The notes beneath the pieces were generated by a model. The model saw nothing but the letters and a program-made list of their open reading frames with translations. It was not told the origin of the DNA and did not search any database. Both the position numbers and the translations under genes were made by a program. DNA of 64,000 bases from Rickettsia endosymbiont of Cantharis rufa (GTDB lineage Bacteria > Pseudomonadota > Alphaproteobacteria > Rickettsiales > Rickettsiaceae): positions 1,399,985 through 1,463,984 of the forward strand of contig NZ_OZ032150.1 of NCBI RefSeq assembly GCF_964026445.1, given 5' to 3'. The first letter of the stretch is position 1. Each line of letters begins with the position of its first letter. Below, one piece after another: positions 10,696 through 20,919 of this stretch.

Positions 10696-12033
10696 ATGGG
10701 AATTACCATATTAAAAAACGAAGGATTGGATTTTTATGCAAAAATCTCTACTCCTTTAAGTGAGATAGATGACGATATTCAAAAAGAATTGCTTGATCTA
10801 ACCAAAAAAGTTAAAATAGCAGGTTTTAGAGCCGGTAAAGTACCAGTTTCAATTGTTAAGAAAAAATACGGCACTTCCGTCAGAAATGATATAATAGAAA
10901 GAAGAATAAACCATTCAGTAAATCACGTTATTAAAGAGCATAATCTAAATATAATCGGTAGACCTAAAATTGAAGAGCTGCAAAATGAACCCGACAAAGC
11001 TTTAGAATTCACTGTAAAAATAGAGCTATTACCTAGAGTTACTATCCCGGATTTAAAGAAAATCGAGATAAATCGTCCAAAATTAGAAGTAAGTCCTAAA
11101 GATGTTGAAGAACAGCTAGAAAAGCTTGCTGCATTAACAAAAAGTTATACCAAAGAAAGTAAGGTAAAAATAAGGGATGGGGTTCAGGTTACTATTGATG
11201 CAATCGGGTATATTAAGGATGAAGCTTTTGAAGGCGGTAAATTAAATGATTTTAAGGTGGTAATAGGTAGTAATGCACTTATTCCCGGTTTTGAGAAGCA
11301 ATTAATAGGTTCTAAAACAGGTAGTGAAGTAGATGTTAATGTTACTTTTCCTGAAAATTACCATGCTAAAGATTTAGCAGGTAAGGATGCTCGCTTTGCA
11401 GTACAAATTAAAACTGTACATACTGCAGAACCTACCGTTGTTGATGATGAGTTTGCTAAAAAATTCCAAAGTAATAGCCTTGAGGAGTTGCGTACACATT
11501 TTACTAAAAAAATAGAAAATGAGTCAGAAGAAGCTATTAATACTATAATGAAAATGAACTTATTTGATAAGTTAGAAAAATTACTAGATTTTGATGTACC
11601 GGAATCTTTATTAACTCAAGAAAAAGATATATTGAAATCTGAATCCGATAAAAACGAACAAGACGATTCTCTATTTAAAGATAAATCCCCTAAAGAAATA
11701 ACAGAATATTATAATAAATTAGCATTACGCCGTGTACGAATAGGTCTACTACTTGCTGAATATGCAAAATCTAAAAATCTGCAATTAGAGCCTGATGATT
11801 TAAGAAAAGTTATTATGCAACAAGCACGTAATTTTCCTGGGCAGGAAAATATGATATTTGATTTTTATAAAAATAATCCTAGGGCAATTGAAGGGCTTAA
11901 GGGTCCTGCCTTAGAAGATAAAGCCGTACAATATATCTTTGATAATGAAATAAAGCTTAAAGAAAAGAAATATGCTAAGGAAGAGCTAGAAAAATATCTA
12001 GAAGCGGAAGAACAACGTATTACTTTGATTTAA
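10696..12033 (+). CDS. tig: Trigger factor
   Basis: Ribosome-bound chaperone and peptidyl-prolyl isomerase. The 445-residue protein has the ribosome-docking signature GFRAGKVP in the N-terminal domain (about residue 40), the FKBP-like PPIase domain at roughly 150-250 ([36 protein letters not shown]), and a helical SurA-like C-terminal domain. Length is normal. An RPE follows the stop directly. Confidence 0.97.
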   Translation: MGITILKNEGLDFYAKISTPLSEIDDDIQKELLDLTKKVKIAGFRAGKVPVSIVKKKYGTSVRNDIIERRINHSVNHVIKEHNLNIIGRPKIEELQNEPDKALEFTVKIELLPRVTIPDLKKIEINRPKLEVSPKDVEEQLEKLAALTKSYTKESKVKIRDGVQVTIDAIGYIKDEAFEGGKLNDFKVVIGSNALIPGFEKQLIGSKTGSEVDVNVTFPENYHAKDLAGKDARFAVQIKTVHTAEPTVVDDEFAKKFQSNSLEELRTHFTKKIENESEEAINTIMKMNLFDKLEKLLDFDVPESLLTQEKDILKSESDKNEQDDSLFKDKSPKEITEYYNKLALRRVRIGLLLAEYAKSKNLQLEPDDLRKVIMQQARNFPGQENMIFDFYKNNPRAIEGLKGPALEDKAVQYIFDNEIKLKEKKYAKEELEKYLEAEEQRITLI

Positions 12034-12044
12034 AGTTTATTAAT

Positions 12045-12260
12045 TGCCATTGCGAGCGAATGTTAGCGCTGTTGCGTGACTCATTATATGTCATTCCCGC
12101 GTAGGCGGGAATCCAGCATAAAGCGAGATGAATCGAGCTTTTCTTTTAATTTCAAAAATTTGCTTTATATATACTTTTTCCTGGATTCCCGCCTACGCGG
12201 GAATGACATAAACGAGCCGCGCGGTCTTCGACCGCTCGTAATGGCGATTTTTGAGCGATG
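12045..12260 (+). repeat. RPE cluster between tig and obgE
   Basis: A long palindrome: the core arm TCATTCCCGCGTAGGCGGGA at 12091 has its complement GGATTCCCGCCTACGCGGGA near 12183, flanked by a second repeat type (ATTGCGAGCGAATGTTAGCG). It lies between two convergent genes and could act as a two-way terminator. Short open frames here are repeat-derived, not genes. Confidence 0.85.
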
Positions 12261-12284
12261 CGGGCAACGCAAATCGGTAATATA

Positions 12285-13277
12285 TCACTCTTGCGTTTTT
12301 ATAATCTTTAAAGCAAGCTTAATTATTTTATTTACTCCGGTATTAGTATAAGTAGAGGTAGGAAAAACTTCTTTATTAGTAACTTTTTGCAACTTATTTA
12401 TTTTTTCTTGTATTTCCTCATTGGTAAGAACATCACATTTATTAAGGCATATGATTTCGATTTTGTTTTTTAGATAATCGGAATATGATTCAAGCTCAAG
12501 GCGTACCGTATTATAATCTGCAACTACATCATTACTAGAACCGTCTATTAAATGTATTATTACATTACATCTTTCTATATGCTTTAAGAATTTATCACCA
12601 AGCCCGTGTCCTTGATGAGCCCCTTCAATCAAACCAGGAATATCGGCTATAACAAACTCTTCATCATCAACATACACCACTCCAAGATTCGGCACTAAAG
12701 TAGTAAAGGGATAATCGGCAATTTTAGGCTTAGCTGCCGTTACAACGGATAAAAAAGTAGATTTACCAGCGTTTGGAAGACCCACAAGCCCAACACCAGA
12801 GAGAAGTTTTAAGGTTAAATGAATCCACATTTCTTCAGCAATTTCCCCTTCTGTACGCTTTCTCGGAGCTTGATTAACCGATGTTTTGAAATGGCTATTA
12901 CCGAGACCACCGCTTCCTCCTTTAATTATTTCAAAGCTTTGATCATCACCAGTGAAGTCATGCAATAATATATTGCCGTCTTCTGAAAAGATTTGAGTTC
13001 CGATTGGCACTTCAAGAGTTAACGATTTTCCTGATTTACCGCTTTTATTTGAACCCTTACCGTTTTCGCCGTTTTCAGCAATAAAATGTTGTTTATATCG
13101 ATAATTTACTAGCGTATTGAAGTGGTAACTACTTGTGAAAATAACACTACCGCCACGCCCTCCATCACCACCGTCAGGTCCGCCTCTGTCAATAAATTTT
13201 TCACGATGGAAACTAACGCAACCATTGCCTCCGCTTCCTCCTTTTATATATATTTTAACTTCATCAATAAAATTCAT
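12285..13277 (-). CDS. obgE: GTPase ObgE
   Basis: Essential ribosome-associated GTPase. The 330-residue protein starts with [19 protein letters not shown] and the glycine-rich OBG fold (to about residue 158: [26 protein letters not shown]), followed by a G domain with G1 [12 protein letters not shown]3 [10 protein letters not shown] and G4 NKCD. It ends without a C-terminal extension, as in other alpha-proteobacteria. It lies downstream of gltA on the same strand, separated by a palindromic repeat. Confidence 0.97.
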   Translation of the reverse strand: MNFIDEVKIYIKGGSGGNGCVSFHREKFIDRGGPDGGDGGRGGSVIFTSSYHFNTLVNYRYKQHFIAENGENGKGSNKSGKSGKSLTLEVPIGTQIFSEDGNILLHDFTGDDQSFEIIKGGSGGLGNSHFKTSVNQAPRKRTEGEIAEEMWIHLTLKLLSGVGLVGLPNAGKSTFLSVVTAAKPKIADYPFTTLVPNLGVVYVDDEEFVIADIPGLIEGAHQGHGLGDKFLKHIERCNVIIHLIDGSSNDVVADYNTVRLELESYSDYLKNKIEIICLNKCDVLTNEEIQEKINKLQKVTNKEVFPTSTYTNTGVNKIIKLALKIIKTQE

Positions 13278-13289
13278 ATTTGCCTTAGT

Positions 13290-13384
13290 ATCATACCGCG
13301 GCTTGACTGCGGTATCTATAAAATAATTTAAAATGTATGTTGTTTCTGCATTTTTTGGATACCGCGGTCAAGCCGCGGTATGAC
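13290..13384 (-). repeat. Palindromic repeat between gltA and obgE
   Basis: TCATACCGCGGCTTGACTGC at one end and GCGGTCAAGCCGCGGTATGA at the other form a nearly perfect inverted repeat of about 27 bp arms with a central AT-rich loop. As RNA it would be a very stable hairpin and may separate gltA from obgE expression. Confidence 0.85.
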
Positions 13385-13407
13385 AAAAAAACGCATTATA
13401 CTAAAAT

Positions 13408-14715
13408 TCATCTCTCCCGAATGCCCTTATACTCTCTATGTACATAGCCGGTGTAAAGTTGTCTCGGTCTGCTGATTTTTTGTTCAGGGTCTTCGTGCAT
13501 TTCTTTCCATTGCGCCATCCAGCCTACGGTTCTTGCTATTGCAAAAAGTACCGTGAACATTTGCGACGGTATACCCATAGCTTTATAGATAATACCCGAA
13601 TAAAAATCAACATTTGGATATAATTTTCTCTCAATAAAATATTCATCTTTAAGAGCGATAGCTTCAAGCTCTATTGCTATTTGTAATAACGGGTTATCAT
13701 CTAGCTGCCCGAGTTCCTTTAATACTTCCTTACAAGTTTCTTTAAGTACTGCGGCACGTGGATCGTAGTTTTTATATACACGATGACCAAAGCCCATTAA
13801 CCTAAAGGGATCATTTTTATCCTTAGCTTTAGCTATATATTTAGGGATATTTTCAGAACTACCGATTTCTTTAAGAATATTTATTACCGCTTCATTAGCC
13901 CCGCCGTGAGCAGGTCCCCAAAGTGAAGCAATCCCTGTACTAACACAAGCAAAAGGATTAGCTCCGGATGAACCGGCAATTCGGACTGTTGAAGTAGAAG
14001 CATTTTGCTCATGGTCGGCATGTAGAATAAATATCTTATTAAGAGCATTCTTTATTATTGGATTTACTTTATATTTTTCACAAGGCGTTGCAAACATCAT
14101 ATGTAAGAAATTTTCGGTAAAATCTAACGAATTATCAGGATAAATAAAGGGTTGTCCTATAGAATATTTATAAGACATTGCAGCTATGGTAGGTATCTTA
14201 GCAATCATTCTAATAGCAGTAAGTTCGTAGTCTGCTTCCTTAAAATTCAATAAATCAGGGTAAAATGCCGAAAGAGAACCGACAGCTGCAAGCATAATAG
14301 CCATAGGATGAGAAGAGCTACAAAAAGTTTGAAATAAATAATGTAATCTTTCATTCACTAATGAGTGAACAGCGACTTTTTTAGTAAAATTATTATACTG
14401 CTCACTACTTGGTAATTCTCCGTAAATCAATAAATATGCTACCTCTAAAAAATTACTCTTTTCGGCTAAATCCTTAATATCATATCCTCGATACCTTAAT
14501 ATTCCTTTGTCACCGTCTATGTAAGTTATCGTGGATCTACAGGAAGCAGTCGACATAAAGCCTGGATCATAAGTAAAGCGATCGGCTTCTGCGGGTACCC
14601 TGCTTATATCGATTACATCCTCACCTATACTTGCTTTAAGTATAGGTAATTTAAATATTTTTCCTCTAATTTTTAATTCGGCAAACTCTGAGTCATTATT
14701 ATTTTCATTGGTCAT
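13408..14715 (-). CDS. gltA: Citrate synthase
   Basis: First enzyme of the citrate cycle, condensing oxaloacetate and acetyl-CoA. The 435-residue product from [18 protein letters not shown] is recognisably the rickettsial type II citrate synthase that is used as a typing marker. Catalytic residues lie in [11 protein letters not shown] (His), [14 protein letters not shown] (His) and NVDFYSGI (Asp). Four extra codons (MYMY) upstream at 14727 are an alternative start; the conserved start is 14715. No lesions were seen. Confidence 0.97.
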   Translation of the reverse strand: MTNENNNDSEFAELKIRGKIFKLPILKASIGEDVIDISRVPAEADRFTYDPGFMSTASCRSTITYIDGDKGILRYRGYDIKDLAEKSNFLEVAYLLIYGELPSSEQYNNFTKKVAVHSLVNERLHYLFQTFCSSSHPMAIMLAAVGSLSAFYPDLLNFKEADYELTAIRMIAKIPTIAAMSYKYSIGQPFIYPDNSLDFTENFLHMMFATPCEKYKVNPIIKNALNKIFILHADHEQNASTSTVRIAGSSGANPFACVSTGIASLWGPAHGGANEAVINILKEIGSSENIPKYIAKAKDKNDPFRLMGFGHRVYKNYDPRAAVLKETCKEVLKELGQLDDNPLLQIAIELEAIALKDEYFIERKLYPNVDFYSGIIYKAMGIPSQMFTVLFAIARTVGWMAQWKEMHEDPEQKISRPRQLYTGYVHREYKGIRER

Positions 14716-14796
14716 ATACATATACATTATTTTTATACATCAGTAAGTATAACCTTACTTTAAGGAAATTAGAAATGAATTATTATTTTTGAGGAT

Positions 14797-15075
14797 TTAA
14801 AAATTTTCTATATTGCGATACGAACTTATAATACGTAAAATTTGTAAAGGGCTGGTATTAGGATCATAAATAATATAATAATTATATACAATCCAAAAGC
14901 GTAAGGGTTTATTTGTTAAATCTTCACGTTTACTTCCTATGTTAGGATTATTAGCTAATTTATAAAAAGCTTGTTCCAAGCATTCTAGTACGTTATCAGC
15001 TGCTCTAATACTATCATTTGTTATATAAATATCTTGTTTAGCTCAGCTAGTTAAAATAAATTGATTTTTAACCAT
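14797..15075 (-). pseudogene. parE: ParE/RelE-type toxin with in-frame TGA at codon 11
   Basis: The reading frame begins at an ATG at 15075 overlapping the antitoxin stop (ATGGTTAA), the classic coupled arrangement. It encodes MVKNQFILTS, then a TGA at 15043-15045, then AKQDIYITNDSIRAADNVL...NPNIGSKREDL...YYIIYDPN...ILRIISSYRNIENF, the full fold of ParE toxins, about 92 codons in all. An internal ATG at 14979 could give a 60-residue piece lacking the N-terminal helices. The toxin is probably dead, unless the stop is read through. Confidence 0.8.
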
Positions 15076-15349
15076 TGTTTTTTAAATAAGCTTTACGAAA
15101 ATCACGAATATCTTGTAACGCTTTTTCTCCTGGAATTAATTTACCTTCAGCAGCCTGGTCTAAACCAATCTGTATTTCGTGATTAAGCCATGTTTTATAA
15201 TTTTCAAACTGAACATTTTGAGAAAAATTTTCAGATTTGACCATTAAACGTAACGCCGCTCTTATAACTTCACTTGAAGAATGGTAAAAGCCGCTTCCTA
15301 CCTGTTTATTTATATATTTTTCAAGTTCAGGAGTTAAAGAAATATTCAT
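15068..15349 (-). CDS. parD: ParD-family antitoxin
   Basis: A 93-residue ribbon-helix-helix antitoxin: MNISLTPELEKYINKQV, GFYHSSSEVIRAALRLM, then a C-terminal toxin-binding tail containing AAEGKLIPG. This order is typical of ParD. It overlaps the following toxin frame by a few bases. The antitoxin remains intact although its toxin carries a stop, which is the harmless order of decay. Expected to bind its own promoter upstream of 15349. Confidence 0.88.
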   Translation of the reverse strand: MNISLTPELEKYINKQVGSGFYHSSSEVIRAALRLMVKSENFSQNVQFENYKTWLNHEIQIGLDQAAEGKLIPGEKALQDIRDFRKAYLKNNG

Positions 15350-15432
15350 AATATTACCTTTAGAATAACAATAATTGATATTAGCATAACATTATATGTT
15401 ATTTCAAGAAGATTTAAGTCATCTTTTAATTT

Positions 15433-15441
15433 GATAGCTTC
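15433..15441 (+). repeat. Target-site duplication of IS1 copy 2 (left)
   Basis: GATAGCTTC here is repeated exactly at 16272-16280 on the other side of the IS, a 9-bp duplication as expected for IS1. It fixes the exact ends of this IS family. Confidence 0.93.
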
Positions 15442-16271
15442 GGTCGTGCCCCCGTATTGCAGCTTAGCATGAATAGTCTATAATCCTCAAACAGTAATAA
15501 GAGAGAATTATAGTTAAGGAGTTATGACAAGAATATATGTTAAGTGTAGATCAAGAATAGATGTTAAGTGTAGATATTATAACGACACAGAAAAAGTAGT
15601 AAAGGCGGGATATTCAATTTCAAAACAACAGAGATATCAATGCAAGCAGTGTAATCGATATTTTTAACTGTAATATATTAATAATGCCTCTAAGCCTGGA
15701 GTCAAGGCTCAGATAGTAGATATGTCAATCAATGGCTCTGGAGTTAGGGATACAGTAAGAGTATTAAAAGTGGGTATCAATACGGTTATCCGTGTTTTAA
15801 AAAAATCTAGCGTTAAAAAAGATAAATCATTCTATCAATACGATAGAAGTAATTATTGCTCCTGAAATAGATGAACAATGGTCTTATGTACAGAATAAAT
15901 CCAAACAAAGATGGCTTTGATATTCTTTGGATAAGATTTTGTTAAAAGTAGTTGCTTATACTTTTGGTACAAGATGTGATAGCACATCAGAATCATTACT
16001 GAAAAAAACCGGAGGATTTTAAGGTTACTTTTTACTTTACAGATGGATAGGGAAGTTATGCTAGGTTATTAGATCCCAAAAAACACATTGTTAGTAAAAA
16101 ATATACTCAACGGATAGAACGGGGTAACTTAAATCTTAGAACAAGATGCAAAAGACTGACACGTAAAACAATTTGTTTTTCCAAGTCATTGGATATTCAT
16201 GATAAAGTCATCGGAACTCTTATTGAACGTATAGCATTTAATACCCACATCTGTAAAATGGAGGTGCGACC
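15442..16271 (+). mobile_element. IS1-family element, copy 2, with target duplication
   Basis: 830 bp bounded by GGTCGTGCCCCCG and GGAGGTGCGACC and flanked by exact 9-bp repeats (GATAGCTTC), so it inserted here as a unit and has not recombined since. The InsA frame starts at ATG with an 8-codon tandem duplication (two DVKCR segments), then stops at two TAA codons where Gln would be expected after NRYF. The InsB part has a TGA in RWL(W)YSLDK, a +1 change in an A run (CTGAAAAAAACC) and a TAG in DGWGSY. The insertion point is immediately after hicB. Confidence 0.95.
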
Positions 16272-16280
16272 GATAGCTTC
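16272..16280 (+). repeat. Target-site duplication of IS1 copy 2 (right)
   Basis: Exact repeat of GATAGCTTC at 15433-15441. Its last base is the last base of the hicB stop codon, so the insertion just missed the antitoxin. Confidence 0.93.
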
Positions 16281-16621
16281 TAACACTTAATATATTCATT
16301 TAAAGCTTTCTTAACTATTCCATTCAAAGTATCACCGTGTTGCATAGCATATAAACTTACTTCTTTATGCAATTCAGGCTCTATTCTAACATTAAAACTA
16401 CCTTTAAACGGTTTATCGGGAATTTTACCGACTATATTACAATCTTCTAGATAACTATCTACAGCTTCATGCAATGATTTTATTAAAGTTTTAGCATCAG
16501 AGCCTTCATAAGTTATTAAATCTCTTATAAATTCTACTTTACCAAAAAATAATTCTTCTGAAGCGTCAAAATGTACTGATCCTAAATAACCTTTATAACT
16601 CATAAAATCGTTTTTTATCAT
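16280..16621 (-). CDS. hicB: HicB-family antitoxin
   Basis: A 113-residue antitoxin. The N-terminal part (YKGYLGSVHFDASEELFFGKV) is the degenerate RNase-H-like HicB fold, and the C-terminal part (FNVRIEPELHKEVSLYAMQ, LNGIVKKALNEYI) is a ribbon-helix-helix DNA-binding domain. It overlaps the hicA stop by 4 bases, giving translational coupling. Probably neutralises HicA and represses the operon. Intact; an IS1 element sits directly behind it. Confidence 0.9.
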   Translation of the reverse strand: MIKNDFMSYKGYLGSVHFDASEELFFGKVEFIRDLITYEGSDAKTLIKSLHEAVDSYLEDCNIVGKIPDKPFKGSFNVRIEPELHKEVSLYAMQHGDTLNGIVKKALNEYIKC

Positions 16622-16875
16622 ATTAGCCCCTCTTCTTCTAATTTTTTAATTACTTGTTCAATTAAATATGGCTTTATAATTGGTTTAGGATGAGGTTTAT
16701 GCATGTTAATAATTAAAGCTGTTTTTTTATTATAAAATTTTCTTCTAGAACCACCGGTTTTACCCGTTGTAAGTTCTTCAAAATGTAAACTACCTAGCAG
16801 TCTAGTTAACTCATCCCAAGTAAAGTCTTTAGGTTTTGATTTCAATCTCTTAATAAGTTTATCTATTGAACTCAA
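16618..16875 (-). CDS. hicA: HicA-family mRNA interferase toxin
   Basis: An 85-residue double-stranded-RNA-binding-fold toxin. The catalytic His segment of HicA is usually GSHxxF near a G-(S/T) pair; here the region reads TGGSRRKFYNK, so the usual His is replaced by Arg, which may reduce or abolish cleavage. LIINMHKPHPKPIIKPYLIEQVIKKL is the typical second half (HP...i....v..i). The gene precedes hicB, the common hicAB order. The missing His is my reading against the family pattern and should be checked in an alignment. Confidence 0.85.
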   Translation of the reverse strand: MSSIDKLIKRLKSKPKDFTWDELTRLLGSLHFEELTTGKTGGSRRKFYNKKTALIINMHKPHPKPIIKPYLIEQVIKKLEEEGLI

Positions 16876-16964
16876 TTTAATATTTTTTTAATTACAACAT
16901 AATTGTAGCATCATTTATTAATACAAGCAACTAAAATTAGTTACATGAAATAAAGATTTAAGGA

Positions 16965-17846
16965 TTAGCTAGCTATCAAATTATTCTTTACAAGATACTC
17001 CTTAATCTTGAGTAAATCATACCAAGAGGTGCGTTTTTGCGTAGGTTGGCGTAGTAGATAAGCGGGATGAAATATTGCGGTAGTCTGAATGGGTGAAGAT
17101 AAATATTTATTGCTATAAAAATAATATTCTTGTCTAATTTTAGTAATACCTGAATTTTTTCCAAGTAAACTAGTGGCAGCCGTGCTACCGACTAGAATAA
17201 TTAGCTTGGGATTAATAAGAGCAATATGCTTCTCAACGAAAGGTCTACAAATATCGACTTCTTCAGGCGTCGGCTGTCTATTAGCAGGAGGACGCCAAAA
17301 TACCGTATTGGTAATATAAGCGTTATTTTTTCGTGAAACCCCGATAGCATGCAGCATGTTATCGAGTAAATTTCCGCTTTCTCCGCAAAAAGGCATTCCT
17401 TTCAAATCTTCGGTACTTCCCGGAGCTTCTCCTATTAACATAATTTTAGCTTCTGGATTACCATCACCGAATACAGTGTTAGTAGCAAATTTCTTAAGTT
17501 CACAGCCATTAAAATCTTGTAGAGATTTTCGTAGTTCTTCTATATTATTAGCTTTATCGGCAAGAGCTCTTGCTAAGGTTATATAGTCAATTGATTTGGA
17601 CCCGTCTACATTGTTGCTCGTCGTTCTCCTATTAGTTATAGGCTTCGCTCCTTGCTCCTTGTATCCGAATCCAACTGGATTGACTATGTTATCGTACGTA
17701 TCGGATTTGATTTTTGCTTCAGGCATAAGTTTTACTTGTGGCTTTTCGGTTAGCTTGGTATTATTACTCACTTTTAATTTCGGCAGATGCTCGTAGCAAC
17801 AATATTCAACACCGATTGCACTTAACCATTTAAGCGTATTATTCAT
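16965..17846 (-). CDS. udg: Uracil-DNA glycosylase, family 4, with RPE insertion
   Basis: Removes uracil from DNA to start base excision repair. The start at 17846 (MNNTLKWLSAIG) gives 293 residues; an upstream extension to 17900 would overlap rluD. Motifs: VFGDGNPEAKIMLIGEAPGS (motif A region), PFCGESGNLLD, NTVFWRPPANRQPTPEE and the motif B-like IFHPAYLLRQP. About residues 53-78 (NPVGFGYKEQGAKPITNRR) come from an in-frame palindromic element lying in the linker before the catalytic domain, so activity is probably kept. Divergent from rluD with only 16 bp between the starts. Confidence 0.92.
   Translation of the reverse strand: MNNTLKWLSAIGVEYCCYEHLPKLKVSNNTKLTEKPQVKLMPEAKIKSDTYDNIVNPVGFGYKEQGAKPITNRRTTSNNVDGSKSIDYITLARALADKANNIEELRKSLQDFNGCELKKFATNTVFGDGNPEAKIMLIGEAPGSTEDLKGMPFCGESGNLLDNMLHAIGVSRKNNAYITNTVFWRPPANRQPTPEEVDICRPFVEKHIALINPKLIILVGSTAATSLLGKNSGITKIRQEYYFYSNKYLSSPIQTTAIFHPAYLLRQPTQKRTSWYDLLKIKEYLVKNNLIAS
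17612..17690 (-). repeat. In-frame RPE inside udg
   Basis: The block containing TATAGGCTTCGCTCCTTGCT and ATCCAACTGGATTGAC closely resembles the block at 23007-23085 inside znuA, although the genes are unrelated. It is translated as part of the protein. Confidence 0.8.
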
Positions 17847-17862
17847 TATCTTAAAATAAAAT

Positions 17863-18801
17863 ATGTTAAAACATTCCGTACCGCACGAACTGAACGGCAT
17901 AAGGCTTGATAAAGCTCTATCATTGCTTCTTGGGAATGTCTCAAGAAATCAAATTCAAAAAACTATTAAGAGTTCTTGCGTACAAGTTAATGATGTAATT
18001 ATTTCTGATTCTGACATTTTGGTCAAGGAGAATGATGTTATATTATTTTCTTTCAAAGAGCCTGAAGAACTAAAAATTGCAGCAGCAAATATAGCACTTG
18101 ATATAATCTATGAAGATGATGATTTGATAGTAATTAATAAAGCTGCCGGTATGACGGTACACCCAGGGGTTGGTCATCATGACGATACACTAGTTAATGC
18201 CTTACTTTATCATACCAAAAATTTATCGGATATAGGTTCATCGGAAAGACCCGGAATAGTGCATCGTTTAGATAAAGATACTTCAGGTTTGATGGTGGTT
18301 GCTAAAAATAATAAAGCCCATATGTTGCTTGCAAACCAGATAGAGCAAAGACAAGTAGTACGAAAATATAAAGCGTTAGTTTGGGGGGTTGTTAATCCGC
18401 CAGAAGGAACAATAAAAAATAATATAGGTCGCAGCCGAATAGACCGCCAAAAAATGACCATATTAAAATATGGCGGTAAAGAAGCCGTTACACATTACAA
18501 GACCCTAGAGCTGTTTTACGGCGGTACTATTAGTATGGTGGAATGCAAACTTAGTACTGGTAGAACTCATCAAATCAGGGTACAGCTAAGCCACTTAAAG
18601 CATTCAGTAGTCGGTGACCAAACCTATGGCAATAACGACCGAAAAATTGCTCATTCCCTACCCAAACTCAAAGCAAAATTAATTGATTTTAAACGTCAGG
18701 CCCTGCACTCGTGGTATTTAAGCTTTACTCATCCGACTAGTAATGAGATTATGGAATTTTCTTGTGAAATGCCAAGAGATATGGAAGAGATAATTAGTTA
18801 A
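17863..18801 (+). CDS. rluD: Ribosomal large subunit pseudouridine synthase, RluD type
   Basis: Makes pseudouridine in 23S rRNA. The 312-residue protein has an N-terminal S4 RNA-binding domain (GIRLDKALSLLLGNVSRNQI), the catalytic Asp motif GIVHRLDKDTSGLMVVAK and the family segments AAGMTVHPG and TGRTHQIRVQLSH. The start ATG at 17863 follows an AT-rich spacer shared with udg. The downstream prmC starts 9 bp after the stop, suggesting one transcript. Confidence 0.94.
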   Translation: MLKHSVPHELNGIRLDKALSLLLGNVSRNQIQKTIKSSCVQVNDVIISDSDILVKENDVILFSFKEPEELKIAAANIALDIIYEDDDLIVINKAAGMTVHPGVGHHDDTLVNALLYHTKNLSDIGSSERPGIVHRLDKDTSGLMVVAKNNKAHMLLANQIEQRQVVRKYKALVWGVVNPPEGTIKNNIGRSRIDRQKMTILKYGGKEAVTHYKTLELFYGGTISMVECKLSTGRTHQIRVQLSHLKHSVVGDQTYGNNDRKIAHSLPKLKAKLIDFKRQALHSWYLSFTHPTSNEIMEFSCEMPRDMEEIIS

Positions 18802-18810
18802 AAATATTTT

Positions 18811-20019
18811 ATGCAATGCTCCATAAAGCAAATTCTTAGTAACGCTACAGATAAATTAAATAAAATAAACATCAATTCACCGCAATTAGAAGCGCGAGTT
18901 TTACTACAGCATATTATAAATAAACCTATTGAGTATTTGCTCATTAACCTTGATGAGCAGTTAAATCAGTCGGAGATAGAAGCTTTTGAAAAACTGTTAG
19001 AGAGAAGATTAAAGCATGAACCGATAGCTTATATTACTGGTGTTAAAGAATTTTACTCACGTGAATTTATAGTTAATAAACATGTACTAATTCCAAGAAG
19101 TGATACTGAAGTTTTAGTAGATGTTGTATCTCAATGTCATTCCCGCGTAGGTGGGAATCCAGAAAAAAAGCAACTAGATTCCGTGGCCAAGCCACGGAAT
19201 GACAGCATACTAGAACTCGGTACTGGTAGCGGTTGTATTGCTATCAGCCTATTATGTGAGCTACCAAACGCTAAGGCAGTAGCAACTGATATAAGTCTTG
19301 ATGCTATAGAAGTTGCTAGAAATAATGCCCTGAAGCGTCAAGTAAGTAATCGTATAAAAATAATTCATAGCGACTGGTTTGAAAATATCAAAGATCAAAA
19401 ATTTGATGTTATAGTTAGCAACCCGCCATATATATCGTACACCGAAAAACCAGAAATGGTACTTGAGACACTGAACCATGAACCGCACCTTGCATTATTT
19501 GCTGAAGAAGATGGCTTGCAAGCTTACCGTATAATCGCTGAAAATGCCAAGCAATTCTTAAAACCAACCGGTAAGATTATATTAGAAATAGGTTTTAATC
19601 AAGCAGATAAAGTTAGCAAGATCTTTTTAGATTACGGCTATAATATAGATAATATTTATAAAGATTTGCAGTCACATAGTAGAGTAATAGAAATATCTCT
19701 TATTAATTTAAATAGATCATACGCAAGACGAATCGGTAAAAGCTCGTCAGGGGTGCAACAAAATTTATTAGATAACGAACTATCGAAATATTTATTTTCT
19801 AAAGAAAAACTTGTAAGTGAAAAACGTAAGATATTTTTGGAAATAGGCTTTGGTATGGGTGAGCATTTCGTTAATCAAGCCAGATTAAATCCTGATGCAC
19901 TTTTTATTGGGGTAGAAGTATATTTAAATGGAGTTGCAAATGTTTTAAAGCTCGTTGGGGAGTAGAATATCACGAATTTTTTATTATTTCCTAATAATTT
20001 AGATTTAATATTAAATATA
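18811..20019 (+). pseudogene. prmC: Fused PrmC-TrmB methyltransferase; TrmB half broken
   Basis: In rickettsiae the release-factor glutamine methyltransferase PrmC (HemK) is fused to tRNA (guanine-N7) methyltransferase TrmB. The PrmC half is intact: PIAYITGVKEFYSREF, SAM motif LELGTGSGCIAISL and catalytic NPPYIS. An in-frame RPE (19135-19205) lies just before the SAM motif. The TrmB half begins with FLEIGFGMGEHFV but meets a TAG at 19963-19965 (LVGE-stop-NITNFLLFPNNLDLIL); the frame then continues until the IS3 element at 20020 removes the rest. An open frame 18811-19965 could still give PrmC alone, so PrmC activity may survive while TrmB is lost. Confidence 0.85.
19135..19205 (+). repeat. 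In-frame RPE inside prmC
   Basis: Contains GTCATTCCCGCGTAGGTGGG and, in opposite sense, CCGTGGCCAAGCCACGG; translated as CHSRVGGNPEKKQLDSVAK and ending RNDS. It sits in the linker between the N-terminal domain and the methyltransferase fold. Confidence 0.85.
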
Positions 20020-20038
20020 TGATGCGACTATAGTTTTC

Positions 20039-20870
20039 GGCCGCACCTCCATTTTACAGATGTGGATATTAAAAGGCTATACGTTCAATAAGAGTTCCAA
20101 TGACTTTATCATGAATATCCAATGACTTGGAAAAACAAATTGTTTTACGTGTCAGTCTTTTGCATCTTGTTCTAAGATTTAAGTTACCCCGTTCTATCCG
20201 TTGAGTATATTTTTTACTAACAATGTGTTTTTTGGGATCTAATAACCCAGCATAACTTCCCCATCCATCTGTAAAGTAAAAAGTAACCTTAAAATCCTCC
20301 AGTTTTTTTCAGTAATGATTCTGATGTGCTATCACATCTTGTACCAAAAGTATAAGCAACTACTTTTAACAAAATCTTATCCAAAGAATACCAAAGCCAT
20401 CTTTGTTTGGATTTATTCTGTACATAAGGCCATTGTTCATCTATTTCAGGAGCAATAATTACTTCTATCGTATTGATAGAATGATTTATCTTTTTTAACG
20501 CTAGATTTTTTTAAAACACGGATAACCGTATTGATACCCACTTTTAATACTCTTACTGTATCCCTAACTCCAGAGCCATTGATTGACATATCTACTATCT
20601 GAGTCTTGACTCCAGGCTTAGAGGCATTATTAATATATTACAGTTAAAAATATCGATTACACTGCTTGCATTGATATCTCTGTTGTTTTGAAATTGAATA
20701 TCCCGCCTTTACTACTTTTTCTGTGTCGTTATAATATCTACACTTAACATCTATTCTTGATCTACACTTAACATCTATTCTTGCCATAACTCCTTAACTA
20801 TAATTCTCTCTTATTACTGTTTGAGGATTATAGACTATTCATGCTAAGCTGCAATACGGGGGGCGCGACT
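20039..20870 (-). mobile_element. IS1-family element, copy 3, nested in IS3
   Basis: 832 bp on the minus strand, left end GGCCGCACCTCC, right end with the outermost base changed (GCGACT). The 8 bp TAGTTTTC at 20031-20038 is repeated at 20871-20878, a true insertion into the IS3 end. This copy keeps Trp codons lost in other copies (CCATCCATCTG and ACCAAAGCC on the plus strand), but still has the two TAA codons and the A-run frameshift. Confidence 0.92.
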
Positions 20871-20919
20871 TAGTTTTCCAGAAAGTTAATAATAGACGAT
20901 ATTAACAGTAGGGATAAAA

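Noticed and set aside
12045..12260. CRISPR array
   Set aside because: The repeats here and elsewhere are inverted palindromes scattered singly, not regularly spaced direct repeats; no cas genes in the window.
12076..12351. Small gene between tig and obgE
   Set aside because: It consists of RPE sequence and antisense of the obgE end; no independent coding signal.
13122..13331. Plus-strand frames over the obgE start
   Set aside because: Low-complexity Pro/Thr shadows of the glycine-rich OBG domain.
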